64,000 nucleotides of DNA from Ciceribacter sichuanensis (GCF_024055605.1 NZ_JAMXLX010000001.1:248001-312000), one strand, 5' to 3'. Shown: positions 24,905 through 34,939, numbered from the stretch's first letter. Numbers and translations are program-made. Notes: generated by a model from the letters alone, not told the origin.

Positions 24905-25666
24905 ATGACCGACCATATCCTGATCGAACGTCCCGAGGCCTGTCCCGGTGTTCTGGTGATCCGCTTCAACCGCCCGGAAAAGAAGAACGCCATCACCAAG
25001 GCGATGTATCAGAAGATGACCGCGGGTCTTCTCGAGGGCGAGACCGATCCGGCGATCCGCACGATTGCCCTGCTCGGAACCGAAGGCTGCTTCTCCGCCG
25101 GCAACGACATGGCCGATTTCCTCGCCTATGCCATGGCCGGAACCGTCGATCAGCCGGCGGCCTTTGAGGTGCTGAAGGCGATCTGGAGCGTGTCGAAGCC
25201 GGTCGTCTCAGGCGTCGATGGTCTTGCCATCGGCATCGGCACGACCATCAACATGCATTGCGACATGACGATTGCCTCCGATCGCAGCCTGTTCAGGACC
25301 CCCTTCGTCGATCTCGCTCTGGTGCCGGAAGCCGGCTCCAGCCTGCTCGCGCCGCGCATGATGGGGCAACAGCGGGCCTTTGCCCTGCTCGCTGCCGGAG
25401 AGGGCTTCTCCGCCGCCGAGGCGAAGGATGCGGGCCTGATCTGGAAGGTCGTTGCCCCCGAAGCCGTCGAGCCAGAGACCCTGAAGCTTGCAGCCTCGCT
25501 GGCCGCCAAGCCGCCGGAAGCCATGCGCATCACCCGCGACCTGCTGCGCGGCGACCGTGGCGAACTGCTCGCCCGCATGGAAGAGGAACTCACCTATTTC
25601 ATAGAACGCCTGAAGAGCGCCGAGGCCATGGCCTCTTTCCAGAGCTTCATGAAAGGGCGCGGATAA
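24905..25666 (+). CDS. enoyl-CoA hydratase/isomerase family protein
   Basis: 253 aa from ATG 24905 with GGGAAAG upstream. Crotonase-fold motifs: FNRPEKKNAIT, the oxyanion-hole segment EGCFSAGNDMADFLA, GVDGLAIGIGTTINMHCDMTIASD, and FVDLALVPEAGSSLLAPRMMG, where Glu is one of the catalytic acids. It hydrates the product of the upstream acyl-CoA dehydrogenase. The 171-bp gap between them has no obvious terminator, so cotranscription is likely. Confidence 0.88.
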   Translation: MTDHILIERPEACPGVLVIRFNRPEKKNAITKAMYQKMTAGLLEGETDPAIRTIALLGTEGCFSAGNDMADFLAYAMAGTVDQPAAFEVLKAIWSVSKPVVSGVDGLAIGIGTTINMHCDMTIASDRSLFRTPFVDLALVPEAGSSLLAPRMMGQQRAFALLAAGEGFSAAEAKDAGLIWKVVAPEAVEPETLKLAASLAAKPPEAMRITRDLLRGDRGELLARMEEELTYFIERLKSAEAMASFQSFMKGRG

Positions 25667-25785
25667 ATCACAGACAGATAACGTGCGAATGCAGGGGACG
25701 AGGCGAGACCATAATATCGCCTCTTGGTGTTTCTTTAATCACTGGCGGTCTCTTATCGCCGGAGGAAAAACGGAGGAGCCGAACG

Positions 25786-26082
25786 GTGAAGATTTCAGCT
25801 GGAAGCCTCGCCCTCGCATTGATCGTGACCGCCACCGCCATGCTGGAGCCGCTGACGGCGGCCGTGGCTTTCGCCCAGAGCGGCGGCACCATCGTCAACA
25901 GCCAGTCCAACCGGCCGAAGCCGCAGCCGGGCGTGCGTCCGCAGCGCTATTATTGCGCGGTCGATCCGCCGGCGAGCGCCAGGATGAGCGGGCAGTTCAC
26001 GTGTCCGGCCCAGCCCGGTCGCGTTGGCGGCCGTTGCCGCTGCGCCAACGTTACCGGCTCGGGCACCCTCTACACGTATTGA
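25786..26082 (+). CDS. small secreted cysteine-containing protein of unknown function
   Basis: 98 aa from GTG 25786, with a strong GGAGGAG site at 25772-25778. Signal peptide (about residues 1-33, ending VAFAQSG). The mature part is Pro/Gln/Arg-rich and has four Cys in YYCAVDPPAS...FTCPAQPGRVGGRCRCANV, suggesting two disulfides in the periplasm. No family recognised. It ends 18 bp before the convergent RNA methyltransferase gene. Confidence 0.65.
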   Translation: MKISAGSLALALIVTATAMLEPLTAAVAFAQSGGTIVNSQSNRPKPQPGVRPQRYYCAVDPPASARMSGQFTCPAQPGRVGGRCRCANVTGSGTLYTY

Positions 26083-26100
26083 TGGACAGGCTTCGGGCCA

Positions 26101-27354
26101 TCACCCCTTGGAAAGCGTTGCCACGACTTCGACATGCGGCGACCACAGGAACTGGTCAATTGGCGTTACGCTGTCGATGCGGTAACCGCCGGCGGTCAGC
26201 AGCGCGAGATCGCGGGCAAGCGACAGCGGATTGCAGCTTACGGCCACGATCTTCTTGACGGAGGAGCGGGCGAGTTCCTTGCACTGCGCCTCCGCGCCGG
26301 CGCGCGGCGGGTCGAAGACCACGGCGTCGAAGGTCTTGAGTTCGGCGGTCATCAGCGGACGGCGGAAAAGGTCGCGCTTCTCGACCTTGACGGGCTTCAG
26401 CCCTTGCGTGTTGCGTGCGGCGAAGTCGAGCGCCTTCAGCGCCTTTTCCTCGCTCTCAACCGCGAGCACCTGCGCGGTGCGGGCGAGCCTGAGCGCAAAC
26501 GTGCCGATGCCGGCGAAGAGATCGGCGACCCGCTTGGCCTTGCCGACATGCTGAAGTGTCAGCCGCGCCATGGCTTCCTCAGCGGTGATGGTCGCCTGGG
26601 TGAAAGCGCCGGGCGGAGGAAAAACGGGGATGCCGGAAAAGTCGAGGACAGGTTTCTGCGGCTCGATCACCACTTCGCCATTGAAGGAGACGCGGGCGAT
26701 GCCGCGCATCGCAAGCACCGTTTCGGTGATGGCGCGGCGGTCCTTGTCGGCGAGTGTCTTGATGCCGTCCAGCGCGATGTCGAGGCCGGAAATCGTCTCG
26801 ATCACCGTCATCCGGAAGGGGTCGGCATTGGTCGTCGCGGACCAGCCGATTTTCTTCAGCGCATCGAGCCTCGACAGGATGCCTGCCGAGGCGATGGGAC
26901 ATTCCTCGATGGCCACGATGTGGTGGCTTTCCGCCTGGTTGAAGCCGATCAGCAGTTCCTTTTCGGTCCGTCTGGCGGCAAATACAACGCGCCGGCGTTG
27001 CCCCGGATCGGCCTCGATGATCTCGCCGACCGGCGCGTCGATGCCCTTGGATTTCAATGCTGCGATGACCAGCGAGCGCTTGAAGGCGTTATAGGCCGGC
27101 TTCGCCATGTGCTGCAGCGAACACCCGCCGCAACTTCCGCCGATCCCGTCGGGACCGAAATGGCGACAGGCCGGCGTGATGCGCTCGCTGGAGGTCTCGG
27201 TATAGGAGATGATCGTGCCCTGGTTCTTGACGCGGGCGATGGCGAGCTTTTCGCCGGGCAGCGAGAAGGGAACGTAAATCGGGCCGGCCGCGCCATGGGC
27301 GATGCCGTCGCCTTGCGCGCCGAGGCTGTCGATGGTGACGGTTTCCGTACTCAT
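26101..27354 (-). CDS. TrmA/RlmD-family rRNA (uracil-5)-methyltransferase
   Basis: 417 aa. The N-terminal TRAM RNA-binding domain (VTIDSLGAQGDGIAHGAAGPIYVPFSLPGE) is followed by the iron-sulfur Cys set ACRHFGPDG...GGSCGGCSLQHM. The SAM domain has VADLFAGIGTFALRLA, and the catalytic region shows FDPPRAGAEAQCKEL and IVAVSCNPLSLARDLALL with the nucleophilic Cys. This fits enzymes that make m5U in 23S rRNA (position 1939 or 747 in E. coli numbering); the exact target is not determined. It overlaps tlyA by 4 bases (ATGA). Confidence 0.9.
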   Translation of the reverse strand: MSTETVTIDSLGAQGDGIAHGAAGPIYVPFSLPGEKLAIARVKNQGTIISYTETSSERITPACRHFGPDGIGGSCGGCSLQHMAKPAYNAFKRSLVIAALKSKGIDAPVGEIIEADPGQRRRVVFAARRTEKELLIGFNQAESHHIVAIEECPIASAGILSRLDALKKIGWSATTNADPFRMTVIETISGLDIALDGIKTLADKDRRAITETVLAMRGIARVSFNGEVVIEPQKPVLDFSGIPVFPPPGAFTQATITAEEAMARLTLQHVGKAKRVADLFAGIGTFALRLARTAQVLAVESEEKALKALDFAARNTQGLKPVKVEKRDLFRRPLMTAELKTFDAVVFDPPRAGAEAQCKELARSSVKKIVAVSCNPLSLARDLALLTAGGYRIDSVTPIDQFLWSPHVEVVATLSKG

Positions 27355-28115
27355 TCCTCGTCCTCCGGCTTGCGACCCGCCAGCAGGAATTCCTCGTTGC
27401 CGTCGCCGCCGGCGATGGGGGACGGGATGAGGCCGAGGCTTTCCCAGCCCATGTCCTCGACAAGCCAGCGTTCCAGCTCAGCTGCAACGAGCGGTGCGGT
27501 TTCCGGCTCCTTGAGGAGGCCGGCCTTGCTGATCGCGTCGCGGCCCGCCTCGAATTGCGGCTTGACCAGCAGCAGGCAGTGGCTGCCCGGTCCCGCCAGA
27601 TCGAGCGCGGGGGCGAGCGCCAGCTTCAGCGAGATGAAGGATACGTCCGAAACGATGAAGTCGATGGGCCGCTCGTCGATGTCTTCGGGTTCGAGGTAGC
27701 GGGCGTTCAGCCCCTCGATATTGGTGACGCGCTCGTCGTCGGCGAGCCGCGGATGGAACTGCCCATGGCCGACGTCGATCGAGGTCACATGGGCCGCGCC
27801 GCGCTTCAGCAGGACCTCGGTGAAGCCACCGGTCGAGGCCCCGACATCGAGACACTCGCGTCCCTCAGGGTCGAGCTTGAAATGGTCGAGCCCGGCGACA
27901 AGCTTCAGCGCCGCGCGTGACACGTAGTCCTGCGCCGGATCGTCGATCGAGAATTCATGATCGGCCGAAAACACGAGGCTCGGCTTGGTGACGACCTTGC
28001 CGTCTATCTTTACCGTGCCGCGCTGGATCGCGTCGCGGGCGCGCGAGCGGCTGGCGAAGAGGTCGAGGGCGACCAGAAGCTGGTCGAGGCGCTGGGGTTC
28101 GGGCTTTGATGACAT
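27351..28115 (-). CDS. tlyA: TlyA family rRNA 2'-O-methyltransferase/hemolysin homologue
   Basis: 254 aa. The N-terminal S4 RNA-binding domain (RLDQLLVALDLFASRSRARDAIQRGTVKIDG) is followed by an FtsJ-like methyltransferase domain with CLDVGASTGGFTEVLL and IDFIVSDVSFISLKLAL. TlyA proteins 2'-O-methylate 16S and/or 23S rRNA; the hemolysin name is historical. First gene of the tlyA-rlmD-like pair. In several rhizobia I recall this pair directly following dxs, which here lies about 10 kb away on the same strand. Confidence 0.9.
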   Translation of the reverse strand: MSSKPEPQRLDQLLVALDLFASRSRARDAIQRGTVKIDGKVVTKPSLVFSADHEFSIDDPAQDYVSRAALKLVAGLDHFKLDPEGRECLDVGASTGGFTEVLLKRGAAHVTSIDVGHGQFHPRLADDERVTNIEGLNARYLEPEDIDERPIDFIVSDVSFISLKLALAPALDLAGPGSHCLLLVKPQFEAGRDAISKAGLLKEPETAPLVAAELERWLVEDMGWESLGLIPSPIAGGDGNEEFLLAGRKPEDEE

Positions 28116-28441
28116 CGCCTGTCAATGGCGACATGCACGCCGGAGCGCAAGTGCTTTGTTGCATTTGGTCGTGCCGATAGCGGTCGGCGGCACCGGATTT
28201 GGAAAGGGATACGGAACAAATTATTTCATTATATAACGGTATCAGTCGAGACCAATTGTCGCATGCTGGGAAATTTAGGAAATTTTATATCGGCACTGAA
28301 TTAGCCTTTGAGGCGACGGTGAGCCGTCGTGGTGCACCGCGATGCAGGCGGTGAGGAAATGCTTGCGGACGTCATGATGGTACGCCCGCAGCATGCGTTT
28401 ATGTCGCCGGAAAGACGGCGCCCCCAAGGATTAGATTCCCT
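28116..28441. other. intergenic region between tlyA and a chemoreceptor gene
   Basis: This 326-bp gap holds the divergent promoters of tlyA and the chemoreceptor. An AT-rich block at about 28210-28310 contains TTTAGGAAATTTTATAT. No gene, RNA or conserved riboswitch was recognised in it. Confidence 0.5.
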
Positions 28442-30361
28442 ATGTCCCGGCCAAATATCAAAAATTCCCTTATTGCAACTTTTGTCATTATTGCCTTCAT
28501 CACCACTGTTTTTGCGTGGCTGACACTCCGCTCATTCGAAGCGATCGACAGGGCTTCCAGCGAGGTCTCCGAGGATTGGCTGCCGAGCGTCAGGATGGCG
28601 AAGGAACTGGAGGCTGCGACTTTCGATCTTCGCATCGGTTATCTCAGCCATGTCACATCGAGAACGCCGGAAGCTCTCGTGGAGGCTGACCGTGCGGTTC
28701 AGAACCGCCTGAAAGAGTTCGATACCGCAGTCAAGCTCTATGAGCCGCTTATTACCTCCGCCCACGAGCGGGACCTGTTCAACCAGATCGTGGTTGCCGT
28801 GAAGTTCTACAACAAGCGTGGTGAGGACGTGCTTGTTCTGTCGCGCAGCAACCGTAAAGATGAGGCACTGAAGGTCATCGAGGACATGCGCTCCCTGATG
28901 CAGCCTGTCCTGACGCTTCTGGACGAACTGGTTCAGGTAAGCGTCGATGGAGCTGAGCAGTCCGTTGCTGCCTCCAAGGTGACCTATCACGCGGCTGTCA
29001 TATCGACCTACGTCACGGTCGCCATCGTTTTCGCGATCGTTATCGCAGCAGCGATTTTTGCAATGGTCGGCATTGCCGCACCCATCCAGAAGATCACCGA
29101 GTCCATGCGTCGGCTGGCCGGTGGCGATACGGCGTCGCCGGTACCATTCTCCACGCGCACCGACGAAATCGGCGCCATGGCCGGTGCCGTTCAGGTCTTC
29201 CGTGAAGCTGCGACCGAGAACATCCGCCTGTCGCATGAGGCCGAGGAACAGCGACGCTCGAACGAGGAACAGCGTGTCGTCCTTCAGCGCCGCGCCGAGG
29301 AAGAAGCTCGCCGCAAGCTGCTCGAAGCCACCAGCGCCCTTGCGGTCGGCATGAAGAGCCTTGCAGGCGGTGACCTCACCTTCCAGATCACCGAACAGGT
29401 CTCCGAGGATTTCGAAGGCCTCAAGGCGGACTTCAACTCGGCGGTGAAACAGCTTGGCGAAACGTTGGCCGCAGTCGCCGGTGCCACCCGCACCATCGAC
29501 AACGGTACCCGCGAGATTTCGTCCGGTGCAGAAGATCTGTCCCGCCGTACCGAACAGCAGGCCGCCTCGCTTGAAGAAACCGCCGCCGCGCTCGACCAGA
29601 TCACGGTAAACGTCTCCAACTCCACCAAGCGCGCCGAAGAGGCCCGCGAAGTGGCGACCAAGGCAACGGCGAGCGCCACCCACTCCGGCGCGGTCGTCTC
29701 GGAAGCGGTCAACGCCATGAGCCGGATCGAGGAATCCTCCAGCCAGATTTCCAATATCATCAGCGTGATCGACGAAATCGCCTTCCAGACCAACCTGCTG
29801 GCGCTCAACGCGGGTGTCGAGGCGGCCCGCGCCGGTGAAGCGGGCAAGGGCTTTGCCGTCGTTGCCCAGGAAGTTCGTGAACTTGCCCAGCGTTCGGCCC
29901 AGGCCGCAAAGGAAATCAAGGGTCTCATTCAGAACTCGGCCGGCGAGGTGCAGAACGGCGTCAAGCTGGTCCGCGAGACCGGCGTCGCGCTGAAGTCGAT
30001 TGAGGAACTCATCCTCGTCATCAACGATCACATGAGCGCCATCGCCACCTCGGCACGGGAACAGTCGAACGGTCTGAGCGAGGTCAATACCGCCGTCAAC
30101 CAGATGGACCAGGTGACCCAGCAGAACGCTGCGATGGTCGAGGAATCGAACGCCGCAAGCGCAAGCCTTGCCATGGAAAGCGCCCGCCTGAGTGATCTGA
30201 TCGCCCGCTTCAAGCTGGCTGGCAGCCGTCAGGCTCCGGCCGCGGCATCTCCGGCGACCCGCAGCGCGCCGAAGTCGGCCCCGGCACCGGTCGCCCGCCG
30301 CTCGATGCCCGTGGTTCAGGGTAACACGGCCCTCAAGGCCGACGAGTGGACGGAGTTCTGA
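28442..30361 (+). CDS. methyl-accepting chemotaxis protein with 4-helix-bundle sensor and EWTEF tail
   Basis: 639 aa. Membrane helix near residues 10-30, a periplasmic helical domain of the 4HB_MCP type (about 31-185), second helix ([22 protein letters not shown]), HAMP ([19 protein letters not shown]) and a second HAMP-like segment. The signalling domain has the invariant hairpin tip [21 protein letters not shown]. The chain ends in DEWTEF after a Pro/Ala-rich linker, resembling the pentapeptide that tethers CheR and CheB in enterobacteria. Ligand unknown. Monocistronic, with a terminator after it. Confidence 0.92.
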   Translation: MSRPNIKNSLIATFVIIAFITTVFAWLTLRSFEAIDRASSEVSEDWLPSVRMAKELEAATFDLRIGYLSHVTSRTPEALVEADRAVQNRLKEFDTAVKLYEPLITSAHERDLFNQIVVAVKFYNKRGEDVLVLSRSNRKDEALKVIEDMRSLMQPVLTLLDELVQVSVDGAEQSVAASKVTYHAAVISTYVTVAIVFAIVIAAAIFAMVGIAAPIQKITESMRRLAGGDTASPVPFSTRTDEIGAMAGAVQVFREAATENIRLSHEAEEQRRSNEEQRVVLQRRAEEEARRKLLEATSALAVGMKSLAGGDLTFQITEQVSEDFEGLKADFNSAVKQLGETLAAVAGATRTIDNGTREISSGAEDLSRRTEQQAASLEETAAALDQITVNVSNSTKRAEEAREVATKATASATHSGAVVSEAVNAMSRIEESSSQISNIISVIDEIAFQTNLLALNAGVEAARAGEAGKGFAVVAQEVRELAQRSAQAAKEIKGLIQNSAGEVQNGVKLVRETGVALKSIEELILVINDHMSAIATSAREQSNGLSEVNTAVNQMDQVTQQNAAMVEESNAASASLAMESARLSDLIARFKLAGSRQAPAAASPATRSAPKSAPAPVARRSMPVVQGNTALKADEWTEF

Positions 30362-30390
30362 GCAACGCTCCAACACGATTGAATAGAGCG

Positions 30391-30421
30391 AAACCCTCCG
30401 GTTCATGGCTGGAGGGTTTTT
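30391..30421 (+). terminator. intrinsic terminator after chemoreceptor gene
   Basis: AAACCCTCC and GGAGGGTTTTT form a stem with a T-run, 30 bases past the stop. Confidence 0.88.
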
Positions 30422-30531
30422 CGTTGAAAGGAAGCGAGTGCCTGTGACCTTCCACGATTGACCTTCACGTCTTTGCCCCGCTAACTCGGTGTATCGCGAT
30501 GCGCTTCGCCGGATGGATCAAAGGGGGAGAG

Positions 30532-31533
30532 ATGATGAAGCAGGTTCTGTTGGCCGCTATTGGCGTTCTGGGGGCGATGCCTGTGCTTGCCAATGACACC
30601 ATGGCCGAAGTGAAAACCGGCGGTCTGGTCTATGTGCAGACCACTGAAGTCGAGATGACGTCGGAAGAGCTTTTCATTTCGTCTGAACGCGTCGAGGTCA
30701 ATTACGTCTTCCACAACGGTACCGACAAGGACATTGTATCCTATGTCGCCTTTCCCATGCCGGACATCACCGCCGGGCCGGATGTCAACATATCTCTCCC
30801 GGAGTTGGAGAAGGATAATTTCCTCGGCTTTTCCGTCACCCAGGATGGGCAGCCGATCACGCCGCAACTGCAGCAGCGCGTTTATGCCGCAGGCATCGAT
30901 ATGACGAATGTGGTGACCGCGCAGGGCGTACCTCTCCAGCCTTTCAGCGAGGAGACCGGCGAGGCTATCGAGAAATTGCCGGAGGACGTGCTGGCCGACT
31001 GGATGTCGCGCGGCCTCGTCTATGACGATGCCTATGATGCCGGCAATGGCTGGGAACATCACCCCGCGCCGCTTTGGACGCTGAAATCCGCCTACTGGTG
31101 GAAGACGACCTTTCCCGCGGGCAAGGATGTGAAAGTTCATCATTCCTACACGCCAAGCGTCGGCGGCACGGTCGCCATGACCTTCATAGAGAATGGTCAA
31201 CCGACCGAATACGCTTATGAGACATACAAGACGCGTTACTGTCTCGATGACGATTTCATGCGCACGGCGGCAAAGCTCGAAAAGGCCAGCCAGGACGGGA
31301 AAGGACCATACTACACGGAAAACTGGATCTCCTATGTCCTGACGACAGGGGCCAACTGGGGCGGCCCGATCAGGAACTTCAAGCTGACCATCGACAAGGG
31401 GAAGCCGAACAACTTCGTCAGCTTCTGCGGCGAGGGTGTGACGAAGACCGGCCCGACCACCTTCGAGATGAAGGCGGAGGATTTCTTTCCGGAACGGGAT
31501 CTCGATATCCTGCTACTGGTAGCCTCCGAGTGA
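30532..31533 (+). CDS. DUF4424 family secreted protein
   Basis: 333 aa from ATG 30532 (GGGGGAG immediately upstream); the next codon is also ATG. Signal peptide ends about AMPVLANDT. The mature N-terminus DTMAEVKTGGLVYVQTTEVEMTSEELFIS and the segment VVNYVFHN-like to VAFPMPDI are characteristic of DUF4424 proteins. Predicted periplasmic, with no membrane anchor. Function unknown. It sits between two chemoreceptor genes, with its own upstream gap. The 290-bp region after it (31534-31823) holds a small hairpin near 31555 and the promoter of the next receptor gene. Confidence 0.82.
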   Translation: MMKQVLLAAIGVLGAMPVLANDTMAEVKTGGLVYVQTTEVEMTSEELFISSERVEVNYVFHNGTDKDIVSYVAFPMPDITAGPDVNISLPELEKDNFLGFSVTQDGQPITPQLQQRVYAAGIDMTNVVTAQGVPLQPFSEETGEAIEKLPEDVLADWMSRGLVYDDAYDAGNGWEHHPAPLWTLKSAYWWKTTFPAGKDVKVHHSYTPSVGGTVAMTFIENGQPTEYAYETYKTRYCLDDDFMRTAAKLEKASQDGKGPYYTENWISYVLTTGANWGGPIRNFKLTIDKGKPNNFVSFCGEGVTKTGPTTFEMKAEDFFPERDLDILLLVASE

Positions 31534-31823
31534 GCCTGACTGGAAGCATTTCTCCCTCGCCGGGGAAAGCCGGCAATTTGTCTATAGTCCATAACGAAAA
31601 AATAAGGGCAATCGGTCTATCTTCGGTCGATTGCCTGTAGGGCCGCACATTTGGCTGCATCCATGATGGATCGCGCCGCGGCTTCGTCGGGGATATCCAT
31701 GGCTCGCTTTCGGGGCGGCTCATCGGTATTCCCGATTGAAAGCGCAATCATGCCCGATGCGGCGGTAGAGTTCGGTTCAATGCAACTGTTCTCGTTGATC
31801 GCCAGGCGAAAGAGACTGATTGC

Positions 31824-33752
31824 ATGTCCCTGAAGAACCTTTCACTCAACAAGAAGCTGATCCTGACTTTCCTCGGCATCATGGCCAGTTGCTTCATCGC
31901 GACCGCCATTGTCTTCGTCGAGGCCTATCGCGCCAAGCTTGCCGCGCAGGAACAGGGCAAGTCCGAACACGTCCTCGCACTCTCCGACATGGCGCTGGAA
32001 TCCATGCTGGAGCAGGCCGTCAACCTGCGTGGCTACCTGCTGTTTCGCAGCGAAAGCACCTATGCCGACGTCTTTGCCTATCGCGAGAAGATGCTGACCT
32101 ATATCGCGGAAGCGAGGCAGGCGGCCGCCGACATGCCTTCGATCGTCGCATCGCTGGATTCGATGAAGTCCGCAGCCGACATCTTCCACAAGGAACTCTC
32201 GGAGCCGCAGCTCGCCGCAGCCAAGGATACGGACAAGCCGATTTCCGAGATCGTCGAGATCGGCCGCAACGCTTCCAAGGGGCAGCTCGATGCTTTCCGC
32301 GCCGAAGCTGCGAAGATCAAGGCCCAGATCGGCGAGGTATCCGTCCGCAACCATCAGGCTCTGGAAAGCGCCCACTTCAATCTTGAAATGGCATTGCTCG
32401 TCGGTGGCGGCATTGCGGGTGTCGTTGCAGTATTCCTCATCTGGCAGCTTTCCCGCGCCATCGTTCTGCCTATCGTCGGCATGACCGCCGCCATGACGCG
32501 CCTAGCCGATGGCGAGCACGACGTTGACGTTCCGGCCCTCGACCGGGGTGACGAAGTGGGCAAGATGGCGAAAGCCGTCGTCGTCTTCAAGGATGCTGCC
32601 ATCGAGAAGCTGCGCCTGTCGGGAGAAACTGAAGCCATGCGTGCCCAGGCCGAAGAGGAGCGCCGTCGCGCCGAGGCCGAGAAGGCTCGCGAGGCCGAAG
32701 AAATCGGCTTCGCCATGGACCAGCTCGCCACCGGTCTCACCGCGCTTGCGGACGGAAACGTCGCCTATCGCATCGACACCACGTTCGCAGCCCGTCTCGA
32801 TGCTCTCAGGCTCAACTTCAATGCCTCGCTGGACAAGCTTCAGGCCGCACTTCGCTCCGTTGGTGACAACGCCGCCGCGATCAATGCCGGCGCATCGGAA
32901 ATCCGCGCCTCGGCTGACGACCTCGCCAAGCGCACCGAACAGCAGGCGGCTTCCGTTGAGGAAACCGCGGCCGCTCTTGAGCAGGTCGTCACCACGGTCA
33001 AGGATACCGCGCGCCGCGCCGAGGATGTCGGCGCTCTCGTTGCCCGCACCCGCGCCGGCGCCGAGCGCTCCGGTCAGGTCGTCGGCAATGCCGTTGCCGC
33101 CATGACCGAGATCGAGAAGTCATCCGGCGAGATTGGCAAGATCATCAGCGTGATCGAGGACATTGCCTTCCAGACCAACCTTCTGGCGCTGAACGCCGGC
33201 GTCGAGGCTGCCCGCGCTGGCGAGGCCGGCAAGGGTTTCGCGGTCGTCGCACAGGAAGTCCGCGAACTCGCCCAGCGTTCTGCGAACGCAGCAAAGGAAA
33301 TCAAGTCGCTGATCTCGACCTCTTCCGCACAGGTCGGCAACGGCGTGGCGCTGGTCGATGAAACGGGCACCGAGCTTGAAAAGATCGTGCACGCGGTTCT
33401 GGAAATCAGCGACCATGTGTCGGCGATCGTTACCGCAAGCCGCGAACAGTCAACCGGCCTGCAGGAGATCAACACCGCCGTCAACTCGATGGACCAAGGC
33501 ACTCAGCAGAACGCCGCCATGGTGGAACAGCAGACGGCAGCCAGCCACTCGCTGGCGACCGAGGCCGCCTCGCTCAATGCGCTTCTGGCGCAGTTCCAGC
33601 TCGGCTCCGAGCGTCAGGTGTCGGCACCGCGTCCGGCAGGTCGCGACGCGAAGCCCGCTGCTTCTCCGGCCCGCGCGCTCGCCGGTCGTGTCTCCAGCGC
33701 TTTCGGCGGAGGTTCGGCGGCTGCGGCCAAGCAGGAATGGTCGGAATTCTGA
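31824..33752 (+). CDS. methyl-accepting chemotaxis protein with CHASE3-like sensor and EWSEF tail
   Basis: 642 aa. N-terminal helix ([23 protein letters not shown]) followed by a CHASE3-like periplasmic domain ([32 protein letters not shown]), second helix ([20 protein letters not shown]), HAMP ([19 protein letters not shown]) and signalling domain with [21 protein letters not shown]. The C-terminus KQEWSEF again resembles an adaptation-enzyme tether. The signalling half closely parallels the receptor at 28442-30361, while the sensor halves differ. Ligand unknown. Confidence 0.92.
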   Translation: MSLKNLSLNKKLILTFLGIMASCFIATAIVFVEAYRAKLAAQEQGKSEHVLALSDMALESMLEQAVNLRGYLLFRSESTYADVFAYREKMLTYIAEARQAAADMPSIVASLDSMKSAADIFHKELSEPQLAAAKDTDKPISEIVEIGRNASKGQLDAFRAEAAKIKAQIGEVSVRNHQALESAHFNLEMALLVGGGIAGVVAVFLIWQLSRAIVLPIVGMTAAMTRLADGEHDVDVPALDRGDEVGKMAKAVVVFKDAAIEKLRLSGETEAMRAQAEEERRRAEAEKAREAEEIGFAMDQLATGLTALADGNVAYRIDTTFAARLDALRLNFNASLDKLQAALRSVGDNAAAINAGASEIRASADDLAKRTEQQAASVEETAAALEQVVTTVKDTARRAEDVGALVARTRAGAERSGQVVGNAVAAMTEIEKSSGEIGKIISVIEDIAFQTNLLALNAGVEAARAGEAGKGFAVVAQEVRELAQRSANAAKEIKSLISTSSAQVGNGVALVDETGTELEKIVHAVLEISDHVSAIVTASREQSTGLQEINTAVNSMDQGTQQNAAMVEQQTAASHSLATEAASLNALLAQFQLGSERQVSAPRPAGRDAKPAASPARALAGRVSSAFGGGSAAAAKQEWSEF

Positions 33753-33773
33753 TCGTTCCCTTTGTTCACAACG

Positions 33774-33801
33774 AAAAGCCCGGCTGATGCCGGGCTTTTT
33801 T
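33774..33801. terminator. intrinsic terminator
   Basis: AAAAGCCCGGC-TGAT-GCCGGGCTTTTTT forms an 11-bp stem with a T-run on the plus strand and an A-run on the other side. It serves the chemoreceptor gene and may also act on the convergent DUF883-like gene. Confidence 0.92.
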
Positions 33802-33841
33802 GTTATAGGCCATCGCGGGCGGGTCGCCCTGGCATGTGACC

Positions 33842-34180
33842 TTAGCGCCAGTTCCAGTTGCTGCTGTTGCGCGAAGGCTGGGTGGCGCTGGCGAGGAAAT
33901 AGCCGATCAGGCCGCCGAGAATGCCGACGGTCAAGAGAGCCGTTGAAGTTGCTGCGGGATGTTCGCGTACGACAGATGCCACGGTGCCGGCCTCGTCCTT
34001 GGCATAGGTGGCCACGTCCTGCGCCTTGCGCGAGGCGCCGTTCAATGCCGTGGCTGCACGCCCACGCACCTGACCGGAGACCTTGTCGCCTTCCTCAGCC
34101 AGCAGATCCTTGAAATGCATGACCTGTGCCTGCAGGCTGCGCAACTCGTTCATGATGTCGCTGTTGTTGGTCGAAGCCAT
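33842..34180 (-). CDS. DUF883/YqjD-like C-terminally anchored protein
   Basis: 112 aa from the ATG with GGAAGAG upstream; longer in-frame starts run into the promoter. It has a helical N-terminal part (IMNELRSLQAQVMHFKDLLAEEGDKVSGQVR), a middle helix rich in Ala and charged residues (ATYAKDEAGTVASVVREHPA), and a single C-terminal membrane helix (TALLTVGILGGLIGYFLAS). This matches ElaB/YqjD/DUF883 proteins, which in E. coli associate with ribosomes at the inner membrane in stationary phase. An EcfG-type promoter 40-65 bp upstream supports a stress role. Confidence 0.78.
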   Translation of the reverse strand: MASTNNSDIMNELRSLQAQVMHFKDLLAEEGDKVSGQVRGRAATALNGASRKAQDVATYAKDEAGTVASVVREHPAATSTALLTVGILGGLIGYFLASATQPSRNSSNWNWR

Positions 34181-34221
34181 AGTCTCTTCCTTTCGGTCTC
34201 GTTGAAACTTCTCGACGGGAG

Positions 34222-34246
34222 AACGCGAAAGGGGCGGTAAGGTTCC
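34222..34246 (-). promoter_or_regulatory. EcfG-type general stress promoter
   Basis: Read on the minus strand, GGAAC (34246-34242), 16 bp, then CGTT (34225-34222) matches the alphaproteobacterial general stress consensus. It is placed correctly for the DUF883-like gene, with a leader of about 35 nt. Confidence 0.75.
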
Positions 34247-34414
34247 GGAGATCGAGACGCTGTACTCCCCAAAAAAGTTAGGCGAGTCAGGCGATCTCGG
34301 GGTATCGCTGGTAACAGGGCGAGTGAAAAGCGGCCTGGCTGCGTCGGGGGAACACGGTACGCGGGGGTGGTCGACATTCGTTTCCGAACCCTTTCTCTCA
34401 GCAGGTGTCATCAG

Positions 34415-34906
34415 ATGAAGACCATTCTTGCCGCGGCCTTCGTGGCTCTTTCACTCTCAGGCGCAGCGCAGGCTGCAACGCTTGAATTTCCAAGCGACGA
34501 ACCGATCGCATCCATAGAGATTCCCGACAGCTGGGGACCGTCCGAGACGGAATCCGGCATTGAGGCGACCTCGGATGACGGCGCGATCTACCTCTCCATC
34601 GACGTTGCCGAAAGCGACACGACGGACAAGGTGATCGATGATGTTTTCGCGTTTCTGGAAGACAACGGGGTGAAGATCGACCCCACGACGCAGAAGCAGT
34701 CCGAGGACAAGTTCAACGGCATGGAAATGACCAATTTCGACTGGAGCGGCACCGACAAGGACGGCGATGTCAGCATCGGCGTGTCGCTGGTCTCGCCGAA
34801 GCGCGGCAAGCTTCTGGTCATCACCTATTGGGGCACCAAGGGCGAACAGGAAAAGCACAGCAAGGTCCTGCTGGACATCAGCTCCTCGCTCAAGCCTGCC
34901 GGCTGA
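34415..34906 (+). CDS. secreted protein of unknown function
   Basis: 163 aa from ATG 34415. Signal peptide (MKTILAAAFVALSLSGAAQA) is followed by an acidic mature domain (FPSDEPIASIEIPDSWGPSETESG, then alternating strands) with no Cys. It may be a lipid- or detergent-type periplasmic binding fold, but I do not recognise a family. It is followed by a terminator shared with sodB. Confidence 0.7.
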   Translation: MKTILAAAFVALSLSGAAQAATLEFPSDEPIASIEIPDSWGPSETESGIEATSDDGAIYLSIDVAESDTTDKVIDDVFAFLEDNGVKIDPTTQKQSEDKFNGMEMTNFDWSGTDKDGDVSIGVSLVSPKRGKLLVITYWGTKGEQEKHSKVLLDISSSLKPAG

Positions 34907-34939
34907 GCGGAAGGCTTTCCAGCCAGTATATGAAAAGCA

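Noticed and set aside
25258-25785. N-terminal extension of the small secreted protein frame
   Set aside because: This part overlaps the enoyl-CoA hydratase; the GTG at 25786 has a strong ribosome-binding site and begins a signal peptide.
28532-30406. 624-aa minus-strand frame antisense to the first chemoreceptor
   Set aside because: The plus-strand receptor has intact domains; the antisense frame is compositionally biased.
31651-31833. 60-aa plus-strand frame before the second chemoreceptor
   Set aside because: No ribosome-binding site, Met-rich start and no domain; more likely promoter DNA.
29700-33500. High sequence similarity between the two neighbouring chemoreceptor genes as a possible recent duplication
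   Set aside because: Similarity is confined to the signalling domain that is near-invariant in all chemoreceptors; sensor domains differ and no flanking repeats were seen.
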